DNA of 64,000 nt from Streptomyces sp. NBC_01288. Its GTDB lineage: Bacteria; Actinomycetota; Actinomycetes; Streptomycetales; Streptomycetaceae. The notes beneath the pieces were generated by a model. It was not told the DNA's origin, made no database searches, and was given only the letters and a program-made list of their open reading frames with translations. The translations under genes and the position numbers were made by a program. This document shows, piece after piece, positions 33,483-42,352 of the stretch; within the stretch, counting starts at the first letter, position 1; every line of letters starts with the position of its first letter. The stretch is taken from positions 4,587,001 to 4,651,000 of the forward strand of contig NZ_CP108427.1 in NCBI RefSeq assembly GCF_035982055.1. Direction: 5' to 3'.

Positions 33483-33544
33483 TTGCCTACGAAGTAGCCG
33501 CCTACGGAGTGATCGTCTACGGAGTGGTCACTTGCGCCTGTCGG

Positions 33545-34363
33545 CTAGAACGCGCTCGCTGCCGCCGCCTCGGCCTCCGGCAGCAGGTCCTTGCTCTGCT
33601 GGATCATCCGCGCGTAGGTGCGGTCGGGGTCCGAGTTGGCGAGCGCGAATTGCAGGAGAGCGCCGGACCAGTCGTCGAAAAGCGCGAACGTGCGGTCCAC
33701 CATGCGCCTGGATTCCTCGCGCTGGGCCTCGTCGAGGGACGGCAGGCTCGTTTCTTCGACTTCCGGTGACTTGATGCTGTGCGACGCCTCCGCCAGGTAA
33801 TGCTTCGTGCCGAAGAATTCGCATTCACGACCGTCCCGCAGGGCGATTCCCCGGCAGTGCGTGAAGATGGTGATGGAGACCGCCTCGATGGACTCGACCA
33901 TGGCGAAGACGGCGTACGTGGGCGCGTCGGCGGCGAGTGCGGCCAGTTCCAGGACGAGGCGTCGGGAGTGCTGGAAGTCCGCGCTCCACAGGACGCGGGT
34001 GGCGTCCGAGAGGGGCAACTCGCGGTCGGCGCCCAGCTTCTCCAGGTCGGTCAGCATCCACTGCCAGTGGAAGTCCTCCTCGTACGTGTGGGCGTTGAGG
34101 AGGGACTGCAACTGGTCGCGTTCGGCTTCCTCGGCGCTCTTGCGGAAGACGTACTTGTTCAGGTCGGAGTAACCCATGATGAACGGGATCACACTGGGGC
34201 CCCACGCCAGGCGCTTTTCGCCGGGGAGCGACTCGTCGGCCAATAAGTCGGTGAAGAATTCATGCCCTTCGTACGACGCCCGGCGTTCCTCTATGTAATC
34301 GATGACCTTTTGCACGATAACTCCGTCGGGGAGGTGGGGGTGATGACCTGCCATATCTATCAT
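33545..34363 (-). CDS. Haem-oxygenase-fold, probably diiron, enzyme
   Basis: A 272-residue all-helical protein resembling the iron-containing redox enzyme group (PqqC/TenA/UndA fold). Suggestive features are IEERRASYEGHEFF, a FIMGYSDLNKYVFRK helix, HTYEEDFHWQWMLTDLEKLG with Glu/His in ligand-like spacing, and ALAADAPTYAVFAMVESIEAVSITIFTHC, where Glu-rich helices fit a metal site. Starting at GTG 34315 (GGAG 5 bases upstream) gives 256 residues and may be correct. Divergent from the Clp-N gene. Product unknown. Confidence 0.65.
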   Translation of the reverse strand: MIDMAGHHPHLPDGVIVQKVIDYIEERRASYEGHEFFTDLLADESLPGEKRLAWGPSVIPFIMGYSDLNKYVFRKSAEEAERDQLQSLLNAHTYEEDFHWQWMLTDLEKLGADRELPLSDATRVLWSADFQHSRRLVLELAALAADAPTYAVFAMVESIEAVSITIFTHCRGIALRDGRECEFFGTKHYLAEASHSIKSPEVEETSLPSLDEAQREESRRMVDRTFALFDDWSGALLQFALANSDPDRTYARMIQQSKDLLPEAEAAAASAF

Positions 34364-34424
34364 TATCGAAATCGATGCGGTCCGGCTTTTACTTGATCAC
34401 ACCCTCACCTTCACCTGCCGGACA

Positions 34425-34473
34425 GGTGTCAACTCGGGGTTGACACCCTTACGCTGTCAACCTACGGTTGACA
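34425..34473 (+). promoter_or_regulatory. Twin palindromic operators over a leaderless promoter
   Basis: Palindrome 1 (34425-34447) has arms GGTGTCAAC and GTTGACACC. Palindrome 2 (34455-34473) has arms TGTCAACC and GGTTGACA. Centres are 28 bp apart. A -35 TTGACA (34440-34445), 17-bp spacer and -10 TACGGT (34463-34468) put the start at or near the A of ATG 34475, so the mRNA is probably leaderless and autoregulated. Confidence 0.75.
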
Positions 34474-34474
34474 C

Positions 34475-35191
34475 ATGACGACCAACCCGAACGTCACCTC
34501 ATCCGTGCGCCTCGACGACCTCATCGCGGCCATCAAGAAGGTCCACCCCGCGCCGCTCGACCAACTTGAGGACGCGGTCATCGCAGCCGACCACCTGGGC
34601 GATGTCGCCGACCATCTGATCGGCCACTTCGTGGACCAGGCCAGGCGTTCAGGTGCCTCCTGGACGGACATCGGCAGGAGCATGGGCGTCACCCGGCAGG
34701 CCGCCCAGAAGCGCTTCGTGGCGAAGGAGTCGGCCGACCTCGATCCCAGTCAGGGGTTCAGCCGGTACACACCGCGCGCCCGCAACGCGGTGATGGCCTC
34801 CCACAACGAAGCCGTCGCCGCCCGCAACCCCGAGGGCCGCCCCGAGCACCTGATCCTCGGCCTGCTCGCCGAACCGGATGCCCTCGCGGGCAAGGCGATC
34901 GTCGCGCAGGGGGTCCTCCTGGACGCCGTACGGCAAGCCGCCACCGCGGCCCTCCCGCCGGCCGCCGACGAGGTCCCGGACCTCGTCCCCTACGGCCCCG
35001 ACGCCAAGAAGGTCCTGGAACTCACCTTCCGCGAGGCCCTGCGCCTGGGCCACAACTACATCGGCACCGAACACATCCTGCTCGCCCTGCTGGAGCACGA
35101 GAACGGCGAGGGCGTCCTCAATGGCCTCGGCATCGACAAGCCGACGACCGAACACCACATCGCGGAGATGCTCAGCGGGTTTCAGGGCTGA
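34475..35191 (+). CDS. HTH protein with Clp N-terminal repeats
   Basis: A 238-residue protein with two parts. Residues about 50-80 form a helix-turn-helix (ASWTDIGRSMGVTRQAAQKRF). Residues 90-238 hold two Clp_N repeats (SRYTPRARNAVMASHNEAVAARNPEGRPEHLILGLLAEP and LTFREALRLGHNYIGTEHILLALLEHENGEGVLNGLGID), as in ClpC adaptors but with no ATPase. It probably senses or binds Clp partners and represses its own promoter through the twin palindromes that abut the start codon. Confidence 0.87.
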   Translation: MTTNPNVTSSVRLDDLIAAIKKVHPAPLDQLEDAVIAADHLGDVADHLIGHFVDQARRSGASWTDIGRSMGVTRQAAQKRFVAKESADLDPSQGFSRYTPRARNAVMASHNEAVAARNPEGRPEHLILGLLAEPDALAGKAIVAQGVLLDAVRQAATAALPPAADEVPDLVPYGPDAKKVLELTFREALRLGHNYIGTEHILLALLEHENGEGVLNGLGIDKPTTEHHIAEMLSGFQG

Positions 35192-35214
35192 GACGGGCAA
35201 GCCCGCCGCTCGGG

Positions 35215-35760
35215 TCAGAACCGGCTCGTGTCGAGGTCGAACCCGAGCGGCTCGGGCAGAGCCACGGTCTTGGAGATCTCGATCTCGGCGGCACGGGTGT
35301 AGCGGTCGCCGGTGGGCTCGCTGTAGACGATGACCGTCCCGGCCTCGCGGTCGATCAACAGGTAGCAGGGGATGCCCGCGCGCGCGTAGCCACGCAGTTT
35401 GGGACCGCGGTCGTTGACGGCGGTGGACTCGGAGGTCACCTCACCGACTAGCACGACGGGCGCGGGGTCGTGATAGCGCTGGTCGTCGGCGAAACTGCCC
35501 TTCGGAGCGATCACCAGATCGGGGACCACCTTGCCGGTGAGGGACGCGTCCGGAGCGTCCAGGCCGATACCGGTGTACGTACGCAGATCGCCGTCGTGAC
35601 GGTTGAGCGTGACCTGCTCCGCCGTCTCGGACACGATCTCCTCATGCTCCCCATTCGCCGGAGGCACCACGTGGATCTTCCCTTCGATCAACTCCACGCG
35701 CCAACCCTCCGGGGCAGCAGCGTCGAACGCGTCGAAGGCGGCCTCGACCGAAGCCTCCAT
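35215..35760 (-). CDS. Uma2-family (DUF820) endonuclease-like protein
   Basis: A 181-residue PD-(D/E)xK-fold protein of the Uma2 family, abundant in Streptomyces. Landmarks are YRVELIEGKI-type segment WRVELIEGKIHVVPP, VVPDLVIAPKGS (catalytic Asp), PVVLVGEVTSESTAVNDRGPKLRGYARAGIPCYLLID with the E-x-x-S/K motif, and a final beta region. The ATG at 35760 has GAGGAGAGG upstream. Just upstream two copies of CGGACTCGGATGAGG form a short direct repeat. Biological role unknown. Confidence 0.88.
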   Translation of the reverse strand: MEASVEAAFDAFDAAAPEGWRVELIEGKIHVVPPANGEHEEIVSETAEQVTLNRHDGDLRTYTGIGLDAPDASLTGKVVPDLVIAPKGSFADDQRYHDPAPVVLVGEVTSESTAVNDRGPKLRGYARAGIPCYLLIDREAGTVIVYSEPTGDRYTRAAEIEISKTVALPEPLGFDLDTSRF

Positions 35761-35994
35761 GTGCCTCTCCTCAGTCGGACTCGGATGAGGACTCATCGGA
35801 CTCGGATGAGGGCTCAGTCGGCGTTCTGGGGCGGTCAGTGCCACGGCGGACCTCCTTCGTACGGAGCGACCCTGTCAGCGTAGGCGAGAGGGCCGTCCGT
35901 GATCTCGTGACGCGTCACCCGTACGAGTGTGCGCGTGACGTTTCTTCGCTCGGAGACGCTGTGCGGGCGACGCGATTCGCGCAGGTCACGGGCG

Positions 35995-36017
35995 TTGTCA
36001 GACCCGCGTGCCACACT
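35995..36017 (+). promoter_or_regulatory. Near-consensus DNA-damage promoter before the polymerase gene
   Basis: TTGTCAGAC (35995-36003), 8 bases, then CACACT (36012-36017). Compared with TTGTC(A/G)GTG-N8-TANNNT it deviates at three bases. The transcript would start at or just before the ATG at 36025, implying leaderless, damage-inducible expression. Confidence 0.5.
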
Positions 36018-36024
36018 CGCCAGC

Positions 36025-37713
36025 ATGACCGATCGCTGGGCGCTCGCTCCGGCCGAGGGCGGTGGTGTGGAGGTCGCCGCCCTCGGTCCGGACGGGCTGC
36101 CCGTGGGGGCGGTGGGGCGGGAGGCGGATCTTGTCGAGGCCGTGCGGGGGCGGCCTGACGTGGGGCGTTGGGTGTGGCGGTCCACGGCGGAGGTGTATCC
36201 GGTGCTGCTCGCCGCGGGGGTGCGGGTGGAGCGGTGCTACGACGTCGAGGACGCCGAGACGCTGTTGCTCGGGCACGAGGGGCGGCACGGTGAACCGCGG
36301 TCGGCGGCGGCCGCGCTGGCCCGGTTGCGGGGCGGGGCCGTACCGCCGGATCCGCCGCAGCGGGCGGCCGAACCGGGCGCGCAGCCCTCGCTCTTCGAGC
36401 CGCAGAGCGTCCGTCTCCCGCTGGCCGACCTGCTCGCCGTGTACGCCGAGCAGCAGCGGCGGCACGACGCCACCACGCACCCCGACCGGATGCGGCTGCT
36501 CACCGCCTCCGAGTCGGCGGGGATGCTGGTCGCGGCCGAGATGAACCGGGCCGGGCTGCCCTGGAGCGCCGATGTGCACCGGGAGATGCTGCACGAGTTG
36601 CTGGGCGAGCGGTACGCGGGCGGGGGTGAGCCGCGACGGCTCGCCGAGCTGGCGGACGAGGTGTCCGCCGCCTTCGGGAGACGGGTGCGGCCCGATCTGC
36701 CGGCCGACGTGGTCAAGGCGTTCGCCGAAGCCGGGATCAAGGTCAGGTCCACCCGGCGCTGGGAGATCCAGTCCCTCGACCATCCGGCCGTGAAACCGCT
36801 GCTGGAGTACAAGAAGCTGTACCGGATCTGGGTCGCTCACGGCTGGTCCTGGTTGCAGGACTGGGTGCGGGACGGGCGGTTCCGGCCGGAGTTCCTCGCG
36901 GGCGGGACGGTCACCGGGCGCTGGGTCACCAACGGCGGGGGCGGGCTACAGATCCCCAAGGTCATCCGGCGGGCCGTGGTCGCCGACCCGGGCTGGCGGC
37001 TCGTCGTCGCCGACGCCGACCAGATGGAACCGCGGGTGCTCGCCGCGATCTCCCGCGACCCCGGGCTGATGGAGGTGGCCGGCCGCGCCACCGACCTCTA
37101 CCAGTCCGTGTCCGACCGCGCCTTCTCCGGCGACCGCGACCAGGCCAAGATCGCCGTGCTCGGAGCGGTCTACGGCCAGACCTCCGGCGACGGCCTCAAG
37201 AACCTCGCCGCGCTCAGACGCCGGTTCCCCAAGGCGGTGGCGTACGTCGACGATGCCGCGAAGGCGGGCGAGGAGGGGCGGCTCGTCCGGACCTGGCTGG
37301 GGCGGACCTGCCCGCCGGTGGCCGGGGGCGAGGACGCGGCGGAGGAGGCGGGCATCCCCCAGGACGACCCCGTCACGGCCCCCGCCGACCAGGGCTGGGT
37401 GCCGGGTTACGCCTCGACCAACTCCCGTGCCCGGGGCCGTTTCGCCCGAAACTTCGTCGTCCAGGGAAGCGCGGCGGACTGGGCCCTGCTGATGCTGGCC
37501 GCGCTCCGGCGGTCCTGCGCCGAGCTGGCGGCCGAGCTGGTCTTCTTCCAGCACGACGAGGTGATCGTGCACTGCCCGGAGGCGGAGGCCGATACCGTCG
37601 CCGCCGCGATACAGGAGGCGGCCGACCTCGCCGGGCGGCTGACGTTCGGGGAGTCGCCGGTGCGGTTTCCCTTCACGGTGGCGGTGGTTGAGTGTTACGC
37701 CGATGCCAAGTAG
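36025..37713 (+). CDS. PolA-type bifunctional 3'-5' exonuclease/DNA polymerase
   Basis: A 562-residue second family-A polymerase typical of actinobacteria. The palm/finger motifs are visible: motif A region DADQMEPRVLAAISRDPG, the O-helix motif B RDQAKIAVLGAVYGQ, and motif C FFQHDEVIVH. The N-terminal about 130 residues form a reduced exonuclease-like domain where DEDD catalytic residues are not obvious, so proofreading is doubtful. No ribosome-binding site precedes the ATG. A damage-type promoter lies immediately upstream, consistent with a repair role. Confidence 0.9.
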   Translation: MTDRWALAPAEGGGVEVAALGPDGLPVGAVGREADLVEAVRGRPDVGRWVWRSTAEVYPVLLAAGVRVERCYDVEDAETLLLGHEGRHGEPRSAAAALARLRGGAVPPDPPQRAAEPGAQPSLFEPQSVRLPLADLLAVYAEQQRRHDATTHPDRMRLLTASESAGMLVAAEMNRAGLPWSADVHREMLHELLGERYAGGGEPRRLAELADEVSAAFGRRVRPDLPADVVKAFAEAGIKVRSTRRWEIQSLDHPAVKPLLEYKKLYRIWVAHGWSWLQDWVRDGRFRPEFLAGGTVTGRWVTNGGGGLQIPKVIRRAVVADPGWRLVVADADQMEPRVLAAISRDPGLMEVAGRATDLYQSVSDRAFSGDRDQAKIAVLGAVYGQTSGDGLKNLAALRRRFPKAVAYVDDAAKAGEEGRLVRTWLGRTCPPVAGGEDAAEEAGIPQDDPVTAPADQGWVPGYASTNSRARGRFARNFVVQGSAADWALLMLAALRRSCAELAAELVFFQHDEVIVHCPEAEADTVAAAIQEAADLAGRLTFGESPVRFPFTVAVVECYADAK

Positions 37714-37760
37714 GGCCTACGGCTGCGGTGTGCAGGGCCTGTCGCCGGGGCGGCCAGGGT

Positions 37761-40700
37761 CTACGGCTGCGGTGGTCGACGCGCGTCACGCTGCGACAAC
37801 AGCTCGCCGAGTTCCTGGACGACGGCCTTCTCGTCCGTCCCGTCGAGGGCGTCGAGGGCCGTCCGCCATTCGTCGTACGCCTCGTCCGCGCGGCCCTGTT
37901 CCCGTAGCAGCAGGCCGAGTTGGTGGCGGGCCAGGCCGCCCATGTAGCGGTCGGCGCGGGCGTCCGCACGACGGAGCAGTTCGGCGCACTCGGTGGCGGC
38001 GCGTTCGGTGTGGGCTTGTGCGGTGTGGGCTTGTACGGTGTCGGCGCTTTCGGTGCGGGCCTGTTCGGTGTCGGCGCGTTCGGTGCGGCCGAGGAGGCGG
38101 AGGGCGCGGACCAGGCCGAGGCGGGTCTGTGACTCGCCGTGCCAGTCGCCGTGGCCGCCGAGGATGCGCAGGCTCTCCTCGAAGTGCGGTACGGCGGCGG
38201 CCGGTTCGCCGAGGGCGAGATGGGCGTAGCCGATGTTGCAGTGCGCGGAGTGCTGCACGATGACCGCGCCGATCTCGTCGCCGATGGCGAGGGAGCGGCG
38301 GTGCTGTTCGATGGCGGCGCGGGGGTCGGTGTGTTCGTACAGGTTGCCGAGGTGGCTGTGGGTCACGGCCTCGCCGTACGGGTCGTTCAACTGCCGTGAG
38401 TGGGCGAGGCTTTGGCGCAGGGCGACCCCGGACTCGGCGTAACGGCCCAGGCCTTCGAGGAGCAGGCCGCGGTTGTTGAGGCAGCGGCGGATCCAGGAGA
38501 CCGTGTCGAGCCGCCACCAGATCGCCAGGGCCTGGTCGTTGAGGACGAGCGCCTCGTTCTGCCGGCCGGTCAGGAAGTGCAGTCCGGCGAGATCGCCCAG
38601 CGCGTACGCCTCCGCCGCCGCGTCCCCGAGCCGCCGCGCCGCACCGAGGGCGGCCCGGCCGAGCACTTCCGTCTCGGCGACGCGGCCGCTGCGCAGGACG
38701 TAGGGGAAGAGGAGCCGGACGAGCGTCGAGACGTGGGCGGTCCGGCGGAGATCGGGGGTGTCGCGGTACCGGGTCACGAGCGTCACCACGTTCTCCAGCT
38801 CCAAGTCGCCCCAGGCGAAGGCGTCTTCGGGGCGGGGGAAGGGAGTGGCGGCCGCGACCTCCGCGGCGTGATCGGGGAGTTGGGCCGCTGTCGGTCGGCG
38901 GCGGTCGTCCTGGTCGAGGCCTGGTTCAACGATCGCGGTGAGGGTGCGTTCGGCGTGGGCGGCGTACCAGGCGAGGGCGGTTGTTATGGGGTCAGGGTCG
39001 GCCGGGGTGGGGTCGGGGAGGGTGACTTCGGAGAGGGGGGATTGGGAGGAGGGGGCGTCTGCGAGGTCGGTTTCGGCAAGAGCGGTGCCTGCGAGGTCGA
39101 TGTCAGCGGGGGGCGTTTCCGCGAGGGTGGAGTTGGCGAGGACGGTGTCGGCGGGGGCTGCGTCGGTGAGGGCTGTGTCGGTGAGGGCTGTGTCGGTGAG
39201 GGCGGCCTCCCCTTCCCTGCCGCCTCCCTTGACCCCATCCCCCTTCAACTCCACTCCCCTGTAAGCCAGTTCACGGGCGAAGTCACGGACCAGGTCGTGG
39301 GGGGCGTAGCGGCCGTACGACGTCTCCTCCAAGAGGGCTACGTCGACCAGGCGGTCGAGGGCCGCAGCGGCTCGGCGTTCGTCGGTGTCGGCGAGGCGGG
39401 CGAGCAGGGGGGCGCCGTAGGCCGGGAGGTCGAGGGTGCCGATGTGGTGCAGGGTGCGGGCCGCGTCGCGGTCGGTCTCGCGGTCGGAGGCGGCGAGGGC
39501 GTCGTGGGCGACGGCCAGGGAACGCCGGACGCTGAGGTCGTCGTACTCCAGATGCTGCAACCGGCCTTCCGTGGCGGCGAGTTGGCCGGCCAGGACGTCC
39601 GGGGCGAGGGCCCGGCGGGCGGCCAGTCGGGCGGCGACGATGCGCAGGGCGAGCGGGAGGCGGCCGGTGAGTTCGACGAGCGGGTGGGCCGCGTCGAGGC
39701 CGTCGCGGCCGGAGACGGCGCGCAGCAGTGCGGCGCTGTCCTCGCCGGACAGGGGTGTGAGCGGAAAGCGGCGGGCGCCGTCGAGCGCGGTCAGCGGCGA
39801 ACGGCTGGTGACGATCACCGCGCACCCGGTGCCGGCCGGCAGCAACGGCCGTACCTGGGCGGCGTTCTCGGCGTCGTCCAGCACCATCAACGTGCGGGTC
39901 GGGGCGAGCAGGGAGCGGAGCAACGCGCTTGCCGTGTCCGGGTGTTCGGGGATGTGACGCGGTTCGGCACCGAGGTCGCGGAGCAGGGCGTGCAGTGCCT
40001 GGCCGGAGGTGAGGGGGGTCATGCCGGGGGTGGCGCCGTGCAGGTTCACATACAACTGCCCATCGGGGAAACGGTTCCTCAACGCATGGGCCGCGTGCAA
40101 CGCGAGCGCGCTCTTGCCTACGCCGGCCATGCCGGTGATGACGGCGAGGGGTTGCGCTCCAGGGTCGGCGGAGAGGGGGGCGAGGGTGTCGTGCAGGGCG
40201 GGGAGGGTTTCGGCGCGGCCGGTGAAGTTGGCTGGTGGGGGCGGGAGTTGGGCGGGGCGGGGTGAGAGGGGCGAGTGGGGGGTCCGGTGGTCCCGGGGAG
40301 CGGTCGGAGTGGTGAGGTTGGAGGCGGTCGGGTCGGGGGCGGTGGGGTTGGAGGCGGTGGGGTTGGAGATGCCGAGCTCGGAGGCGGTGGGCTCGGAGGC
40401 GTCTGAGGCAGGGGCTTGGGTGCCCGGGGCGTGGGGCAGCGGGGTCTGGGTGTCGGGCACCGGGGGGTGAGGCGTGAGTGCGTGAGGCGCGCTGGCCGGC
40501 TCGTCCTCGCCGGTGGTCCCGGAGGCTCCGAGGCGACCCGGAGCCATGGCCTTCCTGGCCTGCCCTGTGTCCCCGGCGGTGTCCTCAGTGTCATCCGCGT
40601 GCCCGACAGACCCGTGCCCACGGGGCACTCTCGCCGACGCGTCCGCACTGCCGACCTCGGCAGCTCCGGCGCGCCCCGGAGCCGCAGCGTCGCCGGCTTG

Positions 40701-42032
40701 CCCGGCCCGCCCGACACGATCGGCGTGCCCGGCGCCCCCGATGCACCCCGGGTCCCCCGCCTCCCCAACGTCCCCGATCCGCCCGGCGCCCTCGGCGCCC
40801 CCGACGCGATCGCCGTCCGCCGCCCGTCCCGTACCCGCGTCCCGCCCTGCCGCCGCCCCTCGCGGCAGATCCCACGGCTCCCGCACCTCCGTGCCCTGCG
40901 GCATCGTCACGTGGGCATCGCGAACTGCCTCACCTCGCCGCACCTCCGCACGCGCATGCCGAGCCACCTCCCCTCGCCGCACCGCTGCACGCGCATCCCG
41001 AGCCACCTCACCTCGCCGCGCCTCCCGAGCCACCTCCCCTGACGGCACCTCCGCAGCCACAGCTCCCTGCGCCACTTCGCCGTACGTCTCCCGCACCACC
41101 GCCCCACCCGACGCCTCTCCCTCCGACGTCTCTCCACGCGACGTCCCTCCACCCGACGCCTCTCCACTCACCTCCGCCCCCGTCGGCCCCCGCACCCCTT
41201 CCACCCACGCTGCCCCATCCCCCGCCCCCCGCAACACCTCCGCGTGCGCCCCCCGAACCCCCGCACCCGGCTCGATCCCCAGTTCCTCGATGAGCCGATT
41301 GCGCAAGTCCCGGTGGACAGCGAGCGCCTCCGCCTGGCGGCCGGTGTGGTGGAGGGCGAGCATCAGCTGGCGGTGGTAGGAGTCGCGGAGGGGGTGGTCG
41401 GCGACCAGTGCCGCCAACTCGGGGACGAGCGCGCCGAGTCGGGGGCCGCCCAGGGCCAACTCCGCGTCGTAGCACCATTCGAGGGCGAGGAGGCGGGCCT
41501 CGGTCAGGCGCTGGGCGAAGGCGTAGCCGCCGAGTTCGGCGGGGAGGCCGGTGAGCGGGGTGCCGCGCCAGAGGGCGAGGGCCGCCGTGCAGGCGCGGAC
41601 CGTGGCCGACCAGTCCTTCGCCGCGTGCGCGGTGCGGGCCCTGGCGACGTGGGACTCGAAGACGCTGACGTCCAACTCGCCCTCGTCGACCCGGAGTACA
41701 TAGCCGGGCGGGACCGCGCGCAACCGGTCGGGGTCGTCGAGGAGGCGGCGCAGGCGGGTCACGTGGTTGTGCAGGGAGGCGTGTGCGGACGCCGGCGGTG
41801 AACCGCCCCACAGGGCGTCCTTGAGCGCCTCTACGGAGACCACCCGGCCGGGTTCCAGGAGCAGCGCGGCCAGCAGGACCCGCACCTTGGGGCTGCCGAT
41901 GGGGTGCACGGGATCGTCGTAGCCAATGGCACCGGCACTGGCACTGGTCCTGGTCCTGGCCCTGGCATTCGCGTCGGCGTCGAAAAGGACGGGCGTGCCC
42001 AGCAGTCCGAACCGCAGCTCGTACCGCATCAC
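37761..42032 (-). CDS. Giant AfsR/SARP-family regulator with NB-ARC and TPR domains
   Basis: A 1423-residue AfsR-like regulator. N-terminal winged helix plus BTAD domain (residues about 1-260: IGSPKVRVLLAALLLEPGRVVSVEALKDALWG, then HASLHNHVTRLRRLL). A repetitive linker (about 265-600) separates it from the NTPase (Walker A GMAGVGKSALAL near 632, and VLDDAENAAQVRPLL). A second low-complexity insert (about 935-1015) follows, then TPR repeats (about 1120-1420: NEALVLNDQALAIW, ESGVALRQSLAHS). GTG 42032 or ATG 42029 starts it. It likely controls secondary metabolism or development. Target unknown. Confidence 0.9.
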   Translation of the reverse strand: MMRYELRFGLLGTPVLFDADANARARTRTSASAGAIGYDDPVHPIGSPKVRVLLAALLLEPGRVVSVEALKDALWGGSPPASAHASLHNHVTRLRRLLDDPDRLRAVPPGYVLRVDEGELDVSVFESHVARARTAHAAKDWSATVRACTAALALWRGTPLTGLPAELGGYAFAQRLTEARLLALEWCYDAELALGGPRLGALVPELAALVADHPLRDSYHRQLMLALHHTGRQAEALAVHRDLRNRLIEELGIEPGAGVRGAHAEVLRGAGDGAAWVEGVRGPTGAEVSGEASGGGTSRGETSEGEASGGAVVRETYGEVAQGAVAAEVPSGEVAREARRGEVARDARAAVRRGEVARHARAEVRRGEAVRDAHVTMPQGTEVREPWDLPRGAAAGRDAGTGRAADGDRVGGAEGAGRIGDVGEAGDPGCIGGAGHADRVGRAGQAGDAAAPGRAGAAEVGSADASARVPRGHGSVGHADDTEDTAGDTGQARKAMAPGRLGASGTTGEDEPASAPHALTPHPPVPDTQTPLPHAPGTQAPASDASEPTASELGISNPTASNPTAPDPTASNLTTPTAPRDHRTPHSPLSPRPAQLPPPPANFTGRAETLPALHDTLAPLSADPGAQPLAVITGMAGVGKSALALHAAHALRNRFPDGQLYVNLHGATPGMTPLTSGQALHALLRDLGAEPRHIPEHPDTASALLRSLLAPTRTLMVLDDAENAAQVRPLLPAGTGCAVIVTSRSPLTALDGARRFPLTPLSGEDSAALLRAVSGRDGLDAAHPLVELTGRLPLALRIVAARLAARRALAPDVLAGQLAATEGRLQHLEYDDLSVRRSLAVAHDALAASDRETDRDAARTLHHIGTLDLPAYGAPLLARLADTDERRAAAALDRLVDVALLEETSYGRYAPHDLVRDFARELAYRGVELKGDGVKGGGREGEAALTDTALTDTALTDAAPADTVLANSTLAETPPADIDLAGTALAETDLADAPSSQSPLSEVTLPDPTPADPDPITTALAWYAAHAERTLTAIVEPGLDQDDRRRPTAAQLPDHAAEVAAATPFPRPEDAFAWGDLELENVVTLVTRYRDTPDLRRTAHVSTLVRLLFPYVLRSGRVAETEVLGRAALGAARRLGDAAAEAYALGDLAGLHFLTGRQNEALVLNDQALAIWWRLDTVSWIRRCLNNRGLLLEGLGRYAESGVALRQSLAHSRQLNDPYGEAVTHSHLGNLYEHTDPRAAIEQHRRSLAIGDEIGAVIVQHSAHCNIGYAHLALGEPAAAVPHFEESLRILGGHGDWHGESQTRLGLVRALRLLGRTERADTEQARTESADTVQAHTAQAHTERAATECAELLRRADARADRYMGGLARHQLGLLLREQGRADEAYDEWRTALDALDGTDEKAVVQELGELLSQRDARRPPQP
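38981..39222 (-). repeat. 15-bp repeats encoding a pentapeptide-like tract
   Basis: Inside the AfsR-like gene. GTGTCGGTGAGGGCT-type 15-bp units run from about 39110 to 39222, decaying leftward. They encode TALTD TALTD TALTD AAPAD TVLAN STLAE and related fivefold-periodic sequence between the NTPase and TPR regions. Confidence 0.75.
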
Positions 42033-42083
42033 ACCGAACCCGTCGCCCTTCCGCGCGGCCTCTCGTGACCGTGCCTGCCCCTT

Positions 42084-42119
42084 GGCGGATATCCGCCCTG
42101 TTCACGGCGGTTTCCCGCC
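42084..42119. promoter_or_regulatory. Two GGCGG-N4-CCGCC palindromes before the AfsR-like gene
   Basis: GGCGG-ATAT-CCGCC (42084-42097, fully palindromic) and GGCGG-TTTC-CCGCC (42106-42119), centres 22 bp apart, two helical turns. They lie 52-87 bases upstream of the AfsR-like start, the place for a dimeric or autoregulatory binding site. Confidence 0.6.
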
Positions 42120-42256
42120 ACCCTGCACCGGCCGCCGAACGCCGGAACCGTTGCCGTACCGGGTGTCTCCCGTCGCCGTCCGGCGACTTCAGGCCACGCG
42201 ACCCAGGAGCATCGTGCACACCATGGGCCACATGTTAGCGATTCGTTGGTGCGACC

Positions 42257-42272
42257 TGATGTGATCACATCA
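42257..42272. promoter_or_regulatory. 16-bp perfect palindrome TGATGTGATCACATCA
   Basis: A perfect palindrome in the 476-base non-coding stretch 42033-42508, about 225 bases upstream of the AfsR-like gene. The form suits a GntR- or CRP-like dimer. No protein can be assigned. Confidence 0.5.
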
Positions 42273-42352
42273 TCGGATCTGGCCCGACGGTGCGCGCGTA
42301 CGACGCGCAGCTCGGGGGAGTGTCGCCGTCGCGGCCGGGTCCGGGGACGCGA

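Noticed and set aside
38400..40265. 621-codon plus-strand frame antisense to the AfsR-like gene
   Set aside because: Gly/Val/Glu-rich shadow frame without motifs. The Walker A and TPR regions are on the opposite strand.
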